DNA of 64,000 nucleotides, from positions 1 to 64,000 of the forward strand of contig NW_020312083.1 of NCBI RefSeq assembly GCF_002999335.1. Direction: 5' to 3'. This stretch comes from Cyclospora cayetanensis. Lineage: Eukaryota; Apicomplexa; Conoidasida; Eucoccidiorida; Eimeriidae. A program made the translations under genes and the position numbers. Position 1 is the first letter of the stretch. Every line of letters starts with the position of its first letter. Shown here in pieces: positions 1 through 12,034 of the stretch. The notes under the pieces were generated by a model. The model had not been told where the DNA came from, did not search any database, and saw only the letters and a list, made by a program, of their open reading frames with translations.

Positions 1-99
1 GGTTTACTAAGAGACGGCAGAATGCAACGATGGGCAGGGCTATGGCATTTGAGAGGCACTCCAAAATAAGATGTGATCTTATCTGCATGGTCTGTGTTT

Positions 100-2790
100 T
101 CTAGATCATACTCATGCACGAGGACACTATCCTAGGCATGCCGTGGGTGACCCATTGGAAGTCGCGCATTGGGCCGCAGCTGTCAGCTGTGGAAATTTGT
201 GAGCTTAGGGGCTTTGCGGTTCGTTTTAGACCGAGGTATTTGGCTGAATATCCGGTCGAGTAAATGCAGGGATGAGCGAATACAAAGGAGGACTTCGTGG
301 ATATTCTAAATAATGACGACTTGCCAGCAGGCTGGCCATCAGCTGGTCGTCCAGTGCACTGCGTTGAGCTAATCCCTGGGTTGGCTCCAAGCCACGTTCC
401 ACAATATTGAAAGCCTCTACATCATGAGGCGGAGATTAAGATGTGAGCCAGTGCGTTGAGGGGAAGGTAAAATGCAATAATCTACCCATGCTTTTGGGCA
501 TAACCCAAATTCGTGCCGAAAAGAAGGCCGGTGACGCTTTGTGTTCCCGTTAGGCCCGAAAAAGCATTACTGGGAAGCACCACTCCTTGATGCCTCGTAA
601 TAGCGGCTCACTTGAATTAATCACAAGGATTACAGTTGTTCTCATCATGTGACTTCACAGATGCTTTCTTTACATATCCCCTTCACCTCAACGGAAGGCA
701 CAAAGCAGCGCTCCACACGCGCACTTTCAAACCCGAGTATACCTGTATGCCGTTCATACTTAACAATGCCCCAGATACACTGCGATAGCAAGTCAATTGG
801 GCTTTGTATTGAGCCCCTTGAAAGGGATGGATGTCTATCTTCATGGACGACATCTCAGTATTCAGCCACAAATTTAAAGAGCACCTACAGCATCTACGGC
901 GTGCGTGCCAGCTGTTGAGGGAAAGTCAGTGGTGTGTTAAGGAGTGCACATGTTGGATTTTAATAAGAATAGTTGTTTCTGGGTCTCAATGTTTTGTCTA
1001 CAAAAGTTGAGCCAGATCCGGCAAACGTTTAAGCAACCAAAACCTAGCCCTCACCTTTACGCAGCCACAGGAAGATCTAGACCTTTCTTGAACTCGTTTT
1101 GCATGACCAACATTCCATTCAATCCTAGACGTGGTCGGCTTTCTGCTGCTTTGAGTAATTGATTGAGAAGCTGCTGCTGTCTTCTAGCAATAGGAGATTA
1201 CTGCTGCAGCTCGGACACTTCGCGCCCTAAAACATCTCCGGTACTCGTGATGTAAAATAATGACCCATTTCTTTCCTACAACCAACGCTAGTGACGCACA
1301 CGTTGGTGTTAGCCTCCCCGAATAGTGAAGGACTTTTCCATATCGCCAAATTGCTGCTTGTTATTCTCATGCCCTCAACGAAACCAATTAGCGGTACCCA
1401 CTCAGGAGGAAGGACATGCATCGTGATGGTGAGTGCAAAATGCCAAAAACATGTACCTGGGCATCATTTTACTATTTATCCGGATCATGAGACTTCATTG
1501 CATGCTACCAAAAACCGCTTGAGAAGCTTCTTCCTCCTGGAGTTCCTTGCTGGCTTGGGGATCTCGTGCAGTACATTTGTACTTGGAAGTTTTATCGGGG
1601 GTACCGCCAAAAGGGTCCCGGATGAGCTCCCGCGACGCCACAACGGTTGACGTGTGTGCAGCTCGATGGCTCTTCTCTGTGATGATTCATGAATCCTATC
1701 AAAATTGAAAACCTACAGGAGTCTTATGCTTGACACCCATGTATCTTCTAGTATTCTCAAAATCCAGAATGGCAAATGGCCCTTGTGTTCAAACAAGGCA
1801 GGGACGCGGTAGCTTACATATTCTGACTTTGTTCTTGCAGTGTTACTTTGCGCAAAGCGGATATGCACGATCTTTTCTGCAGCACAGTTGCTTTAAGGTT
1901 ACACTGGAAAAGCTCCTACAGTCTTTCTGGTGGGCGGGGATGATTCCCCTCGCAGAGCAGTAGGCGGTGCCAGACCCCGTTCGTCAGAAGCTGAAGCCTC
2001 CTCACTTTCTAAAACCCCTCGAAATTTGCATAATGTGCTGGTTCGTGAAAGAGTCAAACTGATCTAGCTAGTTCGTTGTTGGATTGCCAGTGGTCAAGGG
2101 TCAGAATAGCATGAACTTCGTTGTTGGCAGACTTAGCAAAAGGTACCGGTTTCATTCCGCGCCCTAGTTTTTTCGCAGACAGTAACTTGAAGGCTTGTAA
2201 GTCCTTTTTGGTGTGCGTTGCTGACCTACCTGCACGTAGACTATAACATCACCACTGCAAACAACTCTCAGGCAGAGGGGCAGACGGAGCACACCACCTG
2301 CACTCTTCTGCAATGTTTGCAAACCTGTGCTCACACAGATTCAATCGTTTAGCATGAAATTTTCCCTTGCACTGCGTGGATTATAAATATAATAGTAGGT
2401 CCGCCTCATTTGTGGCCTATACAGACTTCCTCTCCAGACGCGCCCGGATCCGGTATTCGGGACTCAGCACCCACCCTTGGCAGATCACGGGTTATGAGGA
2501 ACAGCTGACTAGTGCAGGCGACTCTATTCTTGGAGCGCAAAAGCAACACCACTCAATTATGCCGAGTGGTGGCCAGGTACGAGTATCGTACATGTAGATT
2601 GGGTGCTAGTGGATCCGTGGGGTCTTCAAGTTTGACCTGAAGGTGACCTGAAGAGGAAGTTTGCCGTCAGATGGGTAGGATCATTTGCGATGCTCTCCCA
2701 AATCGATAATTTCATTGACTTGGCCGAGAGCTGGAAATTCTACATCATTGACACACATTCAAGATCCTCAAATAATTTGCACTCTTGTCC
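100..2790 (+). mobile_element. Decayed Ty3/gypsy (chromovirus-type) pol relic
   Basis: Pol motifs occur in the expected order but in shifting frames with stops. They are a retroviral-type protease tail (ILGMPWV, about 135-160); the linker before reverse transcriptase (LPAGWP, then VELIPG, about 320-390); reverse transcriptase (MPFILNNAPDT about 750-780, then a catalytic-type FMDD about 838-860); RNase H (FTIYPDHETS about 1470-1500, ending in VPDELPRR about 1620-1645); the integrase core (GLPVVKGQ, then GRLSKRYRFH, about 2070-2140); EGQTE about 2275 in place of the usual DGQTE; and the integrase C-terminal RWVGSF about 2665. The order RT, RNase H, integrase is that of Ty3/gypsy, not copia. No intact frame remains, so this is a dead copy. 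LTRs were not identified. Confidence 0.8.
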
Positions 2791-4090
2791 GCATTGACAG
2801 GTGAGCCATGCGGGAGTGGAAGATTTACCGGGCCCTGCAAAAGTGTTTGAGTCTACGATTATTCAGCACTAGACATGCTTTTCAAGTAAACATGGTCACG
2901 TTCGGTGGCTGATGAAGTGGCAGGTGTGGGTCTAGGTGCTTGAGGGCGAATTCGCTGCTGTGTTTGGATCCCAACGCTATTCTTGGTAGATGCTACTCCT
3001 CGCCTGGCGTGAAAGTTGTCCTTTCTCATCACATGTTCTGCCTAAACTACTCACGTTTATTGAGAACTATTGCTGGAAATCTTCCCGATTTTAGTTGTTT
3101 AGACTTTCCTAGACTCGCATTTATGCGCAGACACGCTAGACTCGTTAGTCTGCATTCTTACGAGAGTGTAGGAAATCGAATTTCTTGCGTGCACCGATCG
3201 TACTGGCACCGAAACTACTTTGCGAGGCGTGAGTTAGTCCTGTAGTAGTAAATGTTTGGTTCTCCATGAACATTTGAGTCAGTCCCATAGTAGTGAATGT
3301 CTGGTTCTCCATAAACATTTTACTTGCTTTATTGTGTTCTGTAGCAGGAGACTCAGAAATGTCAGCACTCTATAGATAGTGAGGCATTCTGCCGCCGTCT
3401 TCATATCTGCTCGGTCCCGCATTCGTTTTTTCGCTAGTTTTCAAGGTTTTCTACTCTTTCTCCCTGCGCCTTCATGACCACTGTGCCTCTCTCACTCACA
3501 CTGTCTACTCAGCTGATTGGACCCTCGGAGGAACTTCCGGCGCCGGGTTTGAGGATCTCCGCTAATGTACTTGGGCCCAGGCCTCTCCCATGACACAGCA
3601 ACCAAACTTGCACGAATATCAATGGTGTCATGTGTGACTTAGCTCCCTCCATTCTTTTTAGATCCTATGTCGTCTGGCGTGAAATCTTGCACAGTCTACA
3701 CTATACACTGTTGAATACCTCATGAGGAAATCATTTTGCAAGAACTCATTTATGCATGCAGTTTGCCAGATATCAAGAAATTACTACTGCTATGCCTCCA
3801 ACTTGGGATTCCCAGATAGTGGCAGAGTAACACTGTGTTTAGCAGCACGAGGAAGGAGATCTTATTCATATATTAAGCGGTATTTTTTCCTAGCTTAAGC
3901 AGATCCAACAAGTATAGCATTATATACAATGCGCATGCAATTCGGTACGCTTAAAAGAAAGAACTATGCTAGAACACATGCTGCATCATGTTCACGAGAC
4001 CCATAAAAGCTGTTTAAGCGTCCCCAAGATCCTCCAAAGCAGCACAACTTCGAAGCACATCGTCTGGATTCTGGCGAAGTCGTACGTGAA
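2791..4090. other. Intergenic, no gene recognised
   Basis: Apart from the direct repeat, I see no supported reading frame here. It is presumably retroelement flank or degraded repeat. The ORF at 2940-3245 lacks family motifs. Confidence 0.5.
3236..3325. repeat. Two-copy direct repeat, about 45-50 bp
   Basis: Two imperfect copies lie side by side. Both contain the core ATAGTAGTGAATGTCTGG or a close variant, followed by TTCTCCATGAACATTT or a close variant. The block sits just downstream of the pol relic, so it could be part of a decayed LTR or 3' non-coding region. That link is inferred. Confidence 0.6.
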
Positions 4091-4095
4091 AGGCT

Positions 4096-5330
4096 TTAAA
4101 ACAAGTCAACAATATGCTTTTTAGGAAGAATATTGATCCCTGAACAAGTGCGTGTCCAGAAGATGTGCCCCATCCTCGAATGCCAGAAGTAAGCTTTTTG
4201 GTCTGGCCGAGGCGGTAAATGACTTGACTCTTCTGGAGGATTTAAATTACTAGAAGCGTTTGCTCTGCGATCATTTATGAACACCTGCCAAAAGGCTGTT
4301 GAAGGCATATTGCCGATGCACACTTCCGGAATTGTGTCGAATCGACTTTCAGTTGTATATGGCACGACCTTTCACATTGATCACCATTAGAATGGGGGTT
4401 ACTTGACGAATCGTTTCAATAAGAGAAGCAAATCACATCAGCGCTCTTCAAAATTGCAGATTCCACATCGTGAGGCTCTAAGGACAGCAGTTTTAGATTC
4501 ATATCCGCCTTTTTATGAGCTCATGCGTGCCCTTCACAAAGCGACTATGGCGTCATCAATTTACAACCCTCCTTAATACTGTTGTGACAACAGGGTTTGC
4601 GATTAGTTAATTTTACACGATAGAGCGCTGGTGTACGTTAGCGAGGAGATATGTCCAGCACTGATCCTTGCACCTTAGCACATGAAACGTGCCCCTAAAA
4701 TACACAATCCACCACATGATCCTAATGCATGAAAGAGAAGCCATTCCCTTCGCCATAAGCTAATAAGGCCTCTTGCAGCCTGTCGGAGCATCCAGAGTGT
4801 GGTGGCGGTTGCTGTTAAAGGGGTTTTACCCATATATTTCGTGCAGATGCAAGAAGAGAAAAGAGATGAAGACGAATAATTCATAGCCATTGTTAACCTT
4901 ATGAGTATCGCCAGAAGTGGTAGTAAACTGGGCATTTGCATGCTTGCAAGGCAGACGCCTGCACGTTGCGTCGACGTATTCTGGGACATCAAGTGTTACT
5001 GCAGCTATTGCATTATTTCCATATAGAAGTTCAAGGGTGCTCTGTGTGTAAAATGCTCTTCGAAGAGGCAGTCCAATGAGTTAATCTTTGGCACGCTCGG
5101 TATTCTTCAGGAGATCCAATGAATGCGAATCGTTCCTCCTCGTACAAAGCTGTGTACCAGGAGACCCATGGAGTTCCACTGTGAGGAAATACCTCTCGCC
5201 TAGAACACGTCTGCCCAATGCCGCGGTACGCAGCGCATCCTGTCGTTGAGGCGTACGCTGGAGAGTTACACAGACCAATAGGTAATCTCGGTTTCGCCTT
5301 AGATGTTCTGATACCCACCCGAAGCTAAGG
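4096..5330 (-). mobile_element. Probable second retroelement relic, RT fragment
   Basis: On the minus strand around 5230-5310 a frame reads RLPIGLCNSPA, which fits the conserved reverse transcriptase motif PFGLxNAPA of Ty3/gypsy elements and is preceded by GIRTS, where AFRT is usual. Further down, about 4170-4210, the residues FWHSRMGH resemble the zinc-binding start of an integrase. Frames are broken between these points. The RT motif is reasonably clear. The integrase resemblance is weak and could equally suit a copia-type element. Confidence 0.45.
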
Positions 5331-5783
5331 CCCTATCTTTGGCTGTTGATTTAGGTACTCGCATGCACCCACACCTGAGTTTCGAGCATATAATGCCTAT
5401 CACACATAGAATCCATGGTTTGATTATATATTCAAATACATTAGAGGCATGGGGTACTAACTCACATTCACCTCACGGTGGTAGCTAGAAGACTGACTCG
5501 TCGTGTGGGATACGTCTGTCGAAGTCTTCCTTTACGACAGCCTTGGCCGTTCTGGTGAAAGTGTCTGTGGCTTCTTATCTCACCAAGTGCACATTCTCCA
5601 GCTTATCGAAAACGAGTATTAGCGAAAGGTGTGAAGCAACCACTTTCTATTTCCCACATTCCAACTGACATGACTCCCTAGACCAGCTTTTGCCTCTTTA
5701 GTTGTCTTTCCTCCGCAAGAGAAGACCCAATCCAAGAGCACCATCAAAATGAATAGATTCTGGTTAATTTTGAATATGGAAGG

Positions 5784-6095
5784 TTGATTGGAAGGGTATG
5801 CTCGGCGCAATTTCTACGTGCAGGAAATGGTCCTCGAAGCCATTTTGGTGCACAAGTTGGTATCCTCGTTGGGAGGGAATTAGACAAATTTGAGCACTAT
5901 GGGGCTTTTACACCAATTAGAAGGGCTAGCGCCGAATTTTGCGAGATTAAAGGGTACAGCTATTTCGGATACACTCAAGAAAGACAATATCCACGCGTAC
6001 CAAAAGTAGCAGCAAAGGAGGGATTCGCCCTCTCGCTTGATCGGTCGAAGTTGGGTGAAACGGAAGTGTGTGGCAATATTTACACGAGTCGGTGA
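5784..6095 (+). mobile_element. Possible RNase H fragment of a retroelement
   Basis: A 103-codon frame contains GRELDKFEHYGAFTPIRR, which resembles the Ty3/gypsy RNase H stretch in which YDxELLAI is followed by KFEHYL, a Gly and then FxIxTDH. The key TDH residues are missing, so this is only a suggestion. There is no start-codon context or other sign of a functional gene. Confidence 0.3.
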
Positions 6096-6099
6096 TTGA

Positions 6100-8590
6100 A
6101 TGATACTCTAATCCACACGGCTCTGGGAACTATATCCTTGACTCCCTTCGCTCCACGCTGTGTACATGCTTGCTCAGTCGCAGCATTAGCGCACCGGCTT
6201 CTGGTGCATCGGCTTTTTCGATATACTCTTCAGGACATATTTGGCCTGAGTAGCACTTTTTAGAGCCAACTTGGTGTATCGGGAAAAATGATTTGCCACG
6301 AACCTAAACCATTCATGATGATAGGTGCAGCAAACAGACCGTAGTGAGTGAAAAGAAGGTAGGGAACTTGGGGAAACACGGTGCTACTCGCCCTTAATCC
6401 GCTTTTCCTGACACTCGGCTTCTAGTATGAAGGGTAAAGGTGGACAGACGAGGGTAGTTTCAGCATGTTAACGAGATAAGACGGAGAGACACAGGACGCG
6501 CAAGAAACCCACCACTTTGCTTCTTGAGAGCGAATCAGGCATGCGTGCTCTATTGTCACATTCAATACTACGGCCAGCGAACCTTTTGGAAACTTTTCCC
6601 TTCACTGAGGAGTAGGAAATCCCAACCGTATCTTTTGTTTTTAGAAAAATATCTAGGAGAGCATCTATCTTCATCTATGAGTACTCGGAGTTTAACTCCG
6701 TGAGTAGTGTTATTGGAGTAGGCCTGAGAGACGTGTCACTTCCGTAAATAATTTAATCTCAGGTGCAGTTCCTAGCTGAAAATTCTTCTAAGCCGGGGTG
6801 CCCTGACTTCCACAGGGTGTTTAGAGCCGCAGATGGACATGAATCTTTCAGCAAAAAATACGGTTATACATTTGCGAATCAAGTGCTCTAAGAAAAGAGT
6901 GATCGTTGTGCAGTTCAGCCTCTAACGTGAGCTCTTGCAATCGTGCCTCGACAAAAGTCAGCGAATAGGTGTGGCTGGAGTTCAGGGAATACAAGTGCCA
7001 TCTGGGAGGATGAGAGGCTCCCTGAAGTTTTGGGGGAGAGCAAAATGATTGTTGTATACCGTTTCCAGTTGTTCGTCGCTCAGCATCGGAAGCTGATCAC
7101 CGACCTGAGAATATGTGTGCGCCAGAAAAAACGCAGCACGATATTGGGTGCAACATCCCGAAATATGAACGGCAAATACGCAGCTGGCTAGATCGAGAAG
7201 TACACAAGGAGAGAAGTTACGGGACAGCCTTATCCAACAGCAGACAACAAAAAGAAAAGATGAGGGAAAATACCGAGAACCATACAAAGAATTTAAGCAC
7301 ACGCAAAATTACGAGTAGAATAGAGGTGAGAAAAGGACAACGGATAGAAAGAAATGTAAAGTCGATTGGCATAAGAATGCAAAGCCGCTTCATGGATAGC
7401 AGACATGAGAAGAAATTGAGCAATTATACTTACGGTTATACCAGCCTCCGCGACGTAACCAGCCTGTGGAAAGCAGGATGGAGCAACCAGACACCGAAAG
7501 ACGGATGCACATCTACAACGAGATCAAACTTGGCACGCAGCGGTCGTGTTTTTGCTTTCAGAGATCTTCTGCTTTCACTTTCCGTGGTCATATGCTGCTG
7601 ATCTACGTAGTAAAACGTGCCACCAAGGACAACATACATCAAGCGGAATCAAAGCAGAGAAGCTGCCGCCCTCCATCACACCTACGGGGCTGGCACAAGA
7701 CTACTGTAACTCACAGGAGCTGTCACAACAAATCTATGAGGCGTCTGCTTTTTCCCTTGTTCCGTTCGAAGCTTAAACAGTTCCCACGTAGTCGCGCCTG
7801 ACTCAGGCTCATCCTCGCCACCATAGGGAGCACTATTCTCCTGAGAAACGATAGTCAAGCAAAATCCACTAAAAATAGGAGAAAAATACAAGCTTATATA
7901 AACGGCGATAACAGTAAGTAAATTTACATACTTCGGGTTGCACAATGATCACAGCAGTCATTATGATTTGGTTTTGAGCAGTGCGTTAATTTCTATCGTT
8001 CGATATTTGACTCTGTATGGTATCGCATATTGCCGGCATTTGTATGCACGTCCACTAGTTATTTTACAGGCAATAAGAAATCAAGATGCATGATACTTGA
8101 GAATGCTTCACAATTTTCACAAAGAGAGGGGCGTCAGGGAAGTGTTCTAGTGGCTGAATGAGCTTTAGCAGGAACCACACATGAAAACAGACAGGTAACC
8201 GTTGCGTGCAGAAGATATGAAGGAAAGGCGCACAGCCTAACGAAGAGGCGGTTCCCAACAGAAAACTTGGAGTTTTCGGGGCATGGAAGCTTTAAATCAG
8301 TAGCATAAAAGTCTGGTTCCTACGAGGCAAATGCTGAAATCTAACGCTTCTCACTTGCACACGAAGAACCCGTCCTCTCTCATCACAGAAAAGCGTATCC
8401 TGAGCATCCAAAACAGCCGTACTGACCAAACTGCAGCAGAATCAGTCACTCCAATAACAACAGCACCCATCACAGACACCGTAACTGCAAAGCTACCGCT
8501 AGTAGGCTGTTCCACCAAAATTCATTGTAATGCGTCATTCTGCGTCAGTGAGAGGAGACTCATGGAGTCCCTTCTCACTAGCGAAGAACC
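6100..8590. other. Intergenic, no gene recognised
   Basis: Several short ORFs exist on both strands, the longest 162 codons at 7113-7601. They have no motifs, balanced domain architecture or splice support. The part nearest 8600 could hold downstream exons of the minus-strand gene at 8600-9616: a hydrophobic frame on the minus strand at about 8400-8480 follows an AG acceptor, but its phase does not match. Confidence 0.4.
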
Positions 8591-8599
8591 GTCAACCCG

Positions 8600-9616
8600 T
8601 TATCGTAGCCCTAGTCTCACGCAAATCCATTCTTCGGGCACCGTCTCTTCCTCTTTACCATCTTCTCGCACTTGCGCGTTGTATTCTTTCGCCATCTGGA
8701 TAATGGCATTGGGCCAAGGGGGAGAACCAAAGTGCAGGTGGTGCTTAAAGAGGGGGGCCTCCTCACCAAATGTCTTCTTCTCTGGGTGCCTATCCCCTCT
8801 TTCACACAGGCATTCAAATGTCAGAGGCTCTCCGTACACCGATTTTAGCTGACTCTGCTCTTCACGTGGTTGGTTTTGCTGCTGCTGTTGCTGCTCTGCG
8901 TCTTGGGGCCACCTGAGTCGGGTAAGGGGTAACCCTTGTGTCACCAAGGCCCCTCGGGCGTCGAGGCGGATGGGATCCGGAGAGAATAGCCTGGGAGGTC
9001 CCCGGGGAAGCTTTGCAAGACTTAGATCAGATGATGGGGTTACAGGGATCCTCACATGCTGCCCCACGTACACCTCGTTGGGAAGACTGCTGCTGTTTCT
9101 GGCTTTGCTGTTTCCAGAAAGCAAATGAAGCAGAGCGGCAGGAAAGGGAGAAGGAGAGGGAAGCACCGAAGGCCTCTTGCCGTTGATGCGATTAGAACGG
9201 GAGCCACACAAAGATGTATTGGCGCTGCTCCTGCTGCGAGCGCACCTACCTCGCAGGTCCCACTGTTGTAGCACGGTGGGACTCAAGAAGGTAGCGCTTG
9301 CTGCTCTCCTTATAGAAACACTACGGAATACATTTGTGCCTGCGGCAGCTTCTCTGTGACGAAGGGAGGGCTGCTGCGAGGAACATGCACACGTCTGTTT
9401 GCTGGGGGGAGCCAGCATGGTGAACATTCCCACGTGAGTCCCACTGTTCACCACAGCGGCTGCTTCTGCGAGAAGTGCCAGGAGGCACAGAAAAAGTAGT
9501 ACAGCTCCCAAGCGCCATTGGTTTTTAAACGGAGCCGCTTGTTGGCCTTCGAAAGGAATAGCTGAGACGGTCCCCCGTTGGGCCCCGACCCTGTCATGAA
9601 CCCAGGGGGGAAACAT
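8600..9616 (-). CDS. Hypothetical protein with N-terminal membrane segment
   Basis: This 338-codon frame starts at a true ATG (9614-9616). Residues about 36-56 form one strongly hydrophobic segment (GAVLLFLCLLALLAEAAAVV), giving a signal anchor or recessed signal peptide. The remainder is polar and rich in Arg, Ser and Pro, with a Gln run (QQQQQQNQ) near residue 240 of the kind seen in Eimeria proteins. No known domain was recognised. A good splice donor (GTGAGA) at 8620 sits a few codons before the stop, just after EEWIC, so the gene may continue in further exons to the left. It is transcribed away from the IMP1 gene; the two starts are about 1 kb apart. Confidence 0.55.
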   Translation of the reverse strand: MFPPWVHDRVGAQRGTVSAIPFEGQQAAPFKNQWRLGAVLLFLCLLALLAEAAAVVNSGTHVGMFTMLAPPSKQTCACSSQQPSLRHREAAAGTNVFRSVSIRRAASATFLSPTVLQQWDLRGRCARSRSSANTSLCGSRSNRINGKRPSVLPSPSPFPAALLHLLSGNSKARNSSSLPNEVYVGQHVRIPVTPSSDLSLAKLPRGPPRLFSPDPIRLDARGALVTQGLPLTRLRWPQDAEQQQQQQNQPREEQSQLKSVYGEPLTFECLCERGDRHPEKKTFGEEAPLFKHHLHFGSPPWPNAIIQMAKEYNAQVREDGKEEETVPEEWICVRLGLR

Positions 9617-10650
9617 CAGCTGCTACTTGTTTCATTGGATAAGCGGTGGAGAAAGGATGTCATCTAAAAGACGCATATGGCTATTTTGAGTGTGCATTAC
9701 ACAGGAGAACAATCGATGGGATCACGGGACGCTGAAAAGAAAACTGGAAGCACTCTCCTCCTATCTTATTGCGTGTTTTGATCATAATATTCAGATTGCG
9801 GTAAATTTACTAGTTTTCTTCAACAAAAAATAACACAAGAATCAACGAATAGGTTTCACTCATACTTTTCGCATTAAACCCGATGTTTCCCTACTGGGGG
9901 GCCCCCTAGTAGGGGGACCTTTAGGAGACCACGTTAAAATAGCTTGCAGTTGGCGGGGTAGGGTTGACTGTTTTGTTGTAGCCGCAAGAAATATATTGTT
10001 TTCTACTGTTTATTCAGGCGCTAAAACAACATTTTGGCCGCTTGGCTTCCTGCGTTTTCCTTCCGTTAAACGTTGGGTGGGTAGCAGGATGGATTAAAAT
10101 ACCAACAAATGTATCTCCTTCCTCTCTTCTTTGTTTCTGTTTATCTTGCACTCCGGAGCATTGACATTAAATCTGTGCATAGCCGGCACTCTCCCTTCTT
10201 GGCTTTTATTCTGTCCTCCTGATCGCTCTCAGCCGTGCATAACTTCGCGGTTTCCCTCCAATTGTCATTTCGCATCTTCGTGCTTTTCTGTCCAATCATC
10301 TTCAACTCACGCCATGGATCCAGGGAATGGAATTGGACAGCTGTTCATTGTATGTCCATCGTCATATACAGGGTAACTGACCTTCAAAAATTCCACTGTT
10401 TAAAAATTTCAACAAAGTTCTCTACTTTGAATAATAATATGCTTACGCTGAGAGGCAATGAGCTTCGTCCAGAGCTGAAAGGTGCAGCACGGGAAGCTTG
10501 ACGGTTAATAGCTGCAGCTGCACGTCCACAGGACTTGCATTTTTTTACTGGACCTAGTCATTCTGATGAATATATGCATGCCCCAACATCCACGGGGCAA
10601 CGACTCATAAGTGCTTCCTGCTTTTCGCATGGTCTTCTCACATTCTTAAG
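9617..10650. promoter_or_regulatory. Divergent intergenic region
   Basis: This is the space between two divergently oriented genes, so it should hold both promoters. No defined element was identified. A short inverted arrangement around 9893-9922 (CTACTGGGGGGCCCCCTAGTAG type) can form a hairpin. The stretch nearest 10100-10300 is pyrimidine-rich on the plus strand. Confidence 0.35.
9890..9925. repeat. G/C-rich near-perfect inverted repeat
   Basis: The sequence CCCTACTGG, GGGGCCCC, CTAGTAGGG reads almost the same on both strands across about 26 bases, in otherwise A/T-rich DNA between two divergent genes. It could extrude as a hairpin or be a palindromic protein-binding site. No function can be assigned. 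Confidence 0.55.
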
Positions 10651-12034
10651 ATGAAAGCAGCTGCCCGCACACTTCAAGGACTATACTTTTGGGGGAAAAC
10701 CCTCTGTTCCATCTCTGGCCGCTTTGCCTTTGCGTTCGGCGCTCTTCACGTTATTGAGAATTATGTCGGATCTACAAAACAGGTAAGGCGCTGCCTAAAA
10801 GCTTCTCAAAGAATGGTGGTCGCAGTTCAGCTCCTACTTTCATTTGTTCCTGTACGAGCCATAGTGGCTGATTGAAAGCCTGGCAGTGAATAGGAGTCCT
10901 GTCGTTGTTGCTTGTTGTTCAGTCTTTAGGTGTTTTTGCTGTTATAATCACGCTGTCACTTCTTGCAGACTGCTTTTTTTTGTCGTCTCCGTGGATTACA
11001 CCAATGTTGACTCTTAATCACGTCCTTGCTGTTATCTGCTTCTAGGCCCGCGGTTTATCAATGAGCCCCACAATAAGGGATTCTGGAGATGTATTATTTT
11101 ATGAGCGCCTGTCTCTTTTCTTATCCTCTTTTCTTGGTATCGCTGTCATACGAAGGGGTGATATAGTGGTTGCTCATTCTCCTGAAGACGGCTGCGTTGT
11201 TTGCAAGCGGGTGGTTGGGGTAGAAGGAGATGTGTTCTTTACTCACGCTCCGGCAGGAAAAGAGCACCAGATTTTTCTTAGTAACGAGGAAGACCGAAAA
11301 GTTGTGGAGGTGCCTGAGCATTCCGTTTGGTTACAAGGTGACAACCCAAGTAAGCACCTGTTTCTTTCCCCTAGTTACTTTCTTCTGCACTCACAGCTTT
11401 GATCTGCCTGTATGTTAAGCGCTACAGTCGTATTATTTTGTTGGAGCCGTATGAATTTGTCTTTTATCTCACACTGCGGGAATTCGAAATATGACAGCAT
11501 CTGTTCCCCCTGTTGTTCTGAGTAAAAGTGCATATGCAGAACGGCTTGCATCTGCGATAAAGTGAATGGCATGGGTGGGGCAGGGGTAGAACTGTGTTTT
11601 CTGATGCGTTTAATCTGTCCATTCAAATGCTTATATGTACAAGAGGTGGAAAGTTTTGTTACTTGTTAGGTTGTGTTCCCTGAATACTGTTGGCTTTGCG
11701 AATGTATTCCACACTTCTCACCACTGACTTTCGTGTTATCCATTAAATAGCCCTCTATTATATTTCCACATGATTTTTTATATCGGAAGTGGAAGCAAGA
11801 ATCGCTTGGACAATAGGTTGATATATGTTCGATGTCCGTTCAGGTATGTCTCATGATAGCCGAAACTACGGCTGCATCAGCAGTTCTATGGTCTGCGGGA
11901 GAGTGGTGTGCAAGGTGTGGCCTCCATCCTTTTCCCCTTTCCTTCCTCGTCTATTACCCCAAAAGATCATTTACAACTTTATTAAGCCTTCACCCCGAGC
12001 TGTCGAGGCTGAGCTTTCGTTCCAACAAAAGTGA
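10651..12034 (+). CDS. Mitochondrial inner membrane protease subunit 1 (S26 family)
   Basis: Three exons join in phase: 10651-10782, 11046-11349 and 11844-12034, giving a 208-residue protein. This is a type I signal peptidase of the IMP1/IMMP1L branch, which trims sorting signals from proteins at the outer face of the mitochondrial inner membrane. Exon 1 carries a basic, hydrophobic N-terminus. Exon 2 opens with LSMSPTI, whose Ser49 is the nucleophile. It continues with RRGDIVVAHSP and CKRVVGVEGD, whose Lys98 is the general base, and ends in SVWLQGDNPS. Exon 3 supplies SHDSRNYG and GRVVCKVWPP, the conserved C-terminal boxes. The NPS|MSHDSR junction across the phase-1 intron supports the model. 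Length agrees with the family (about 170-200). The last about 30 residues after VWPP are not conserved, so a further splice is possible. Confidence 0.88.

Noticed and set aside
7113..7601. 162-codon Lys/Arg-rich plus-strand ORF
   Set aside because: No start context, motif, splice partner or compositional support.
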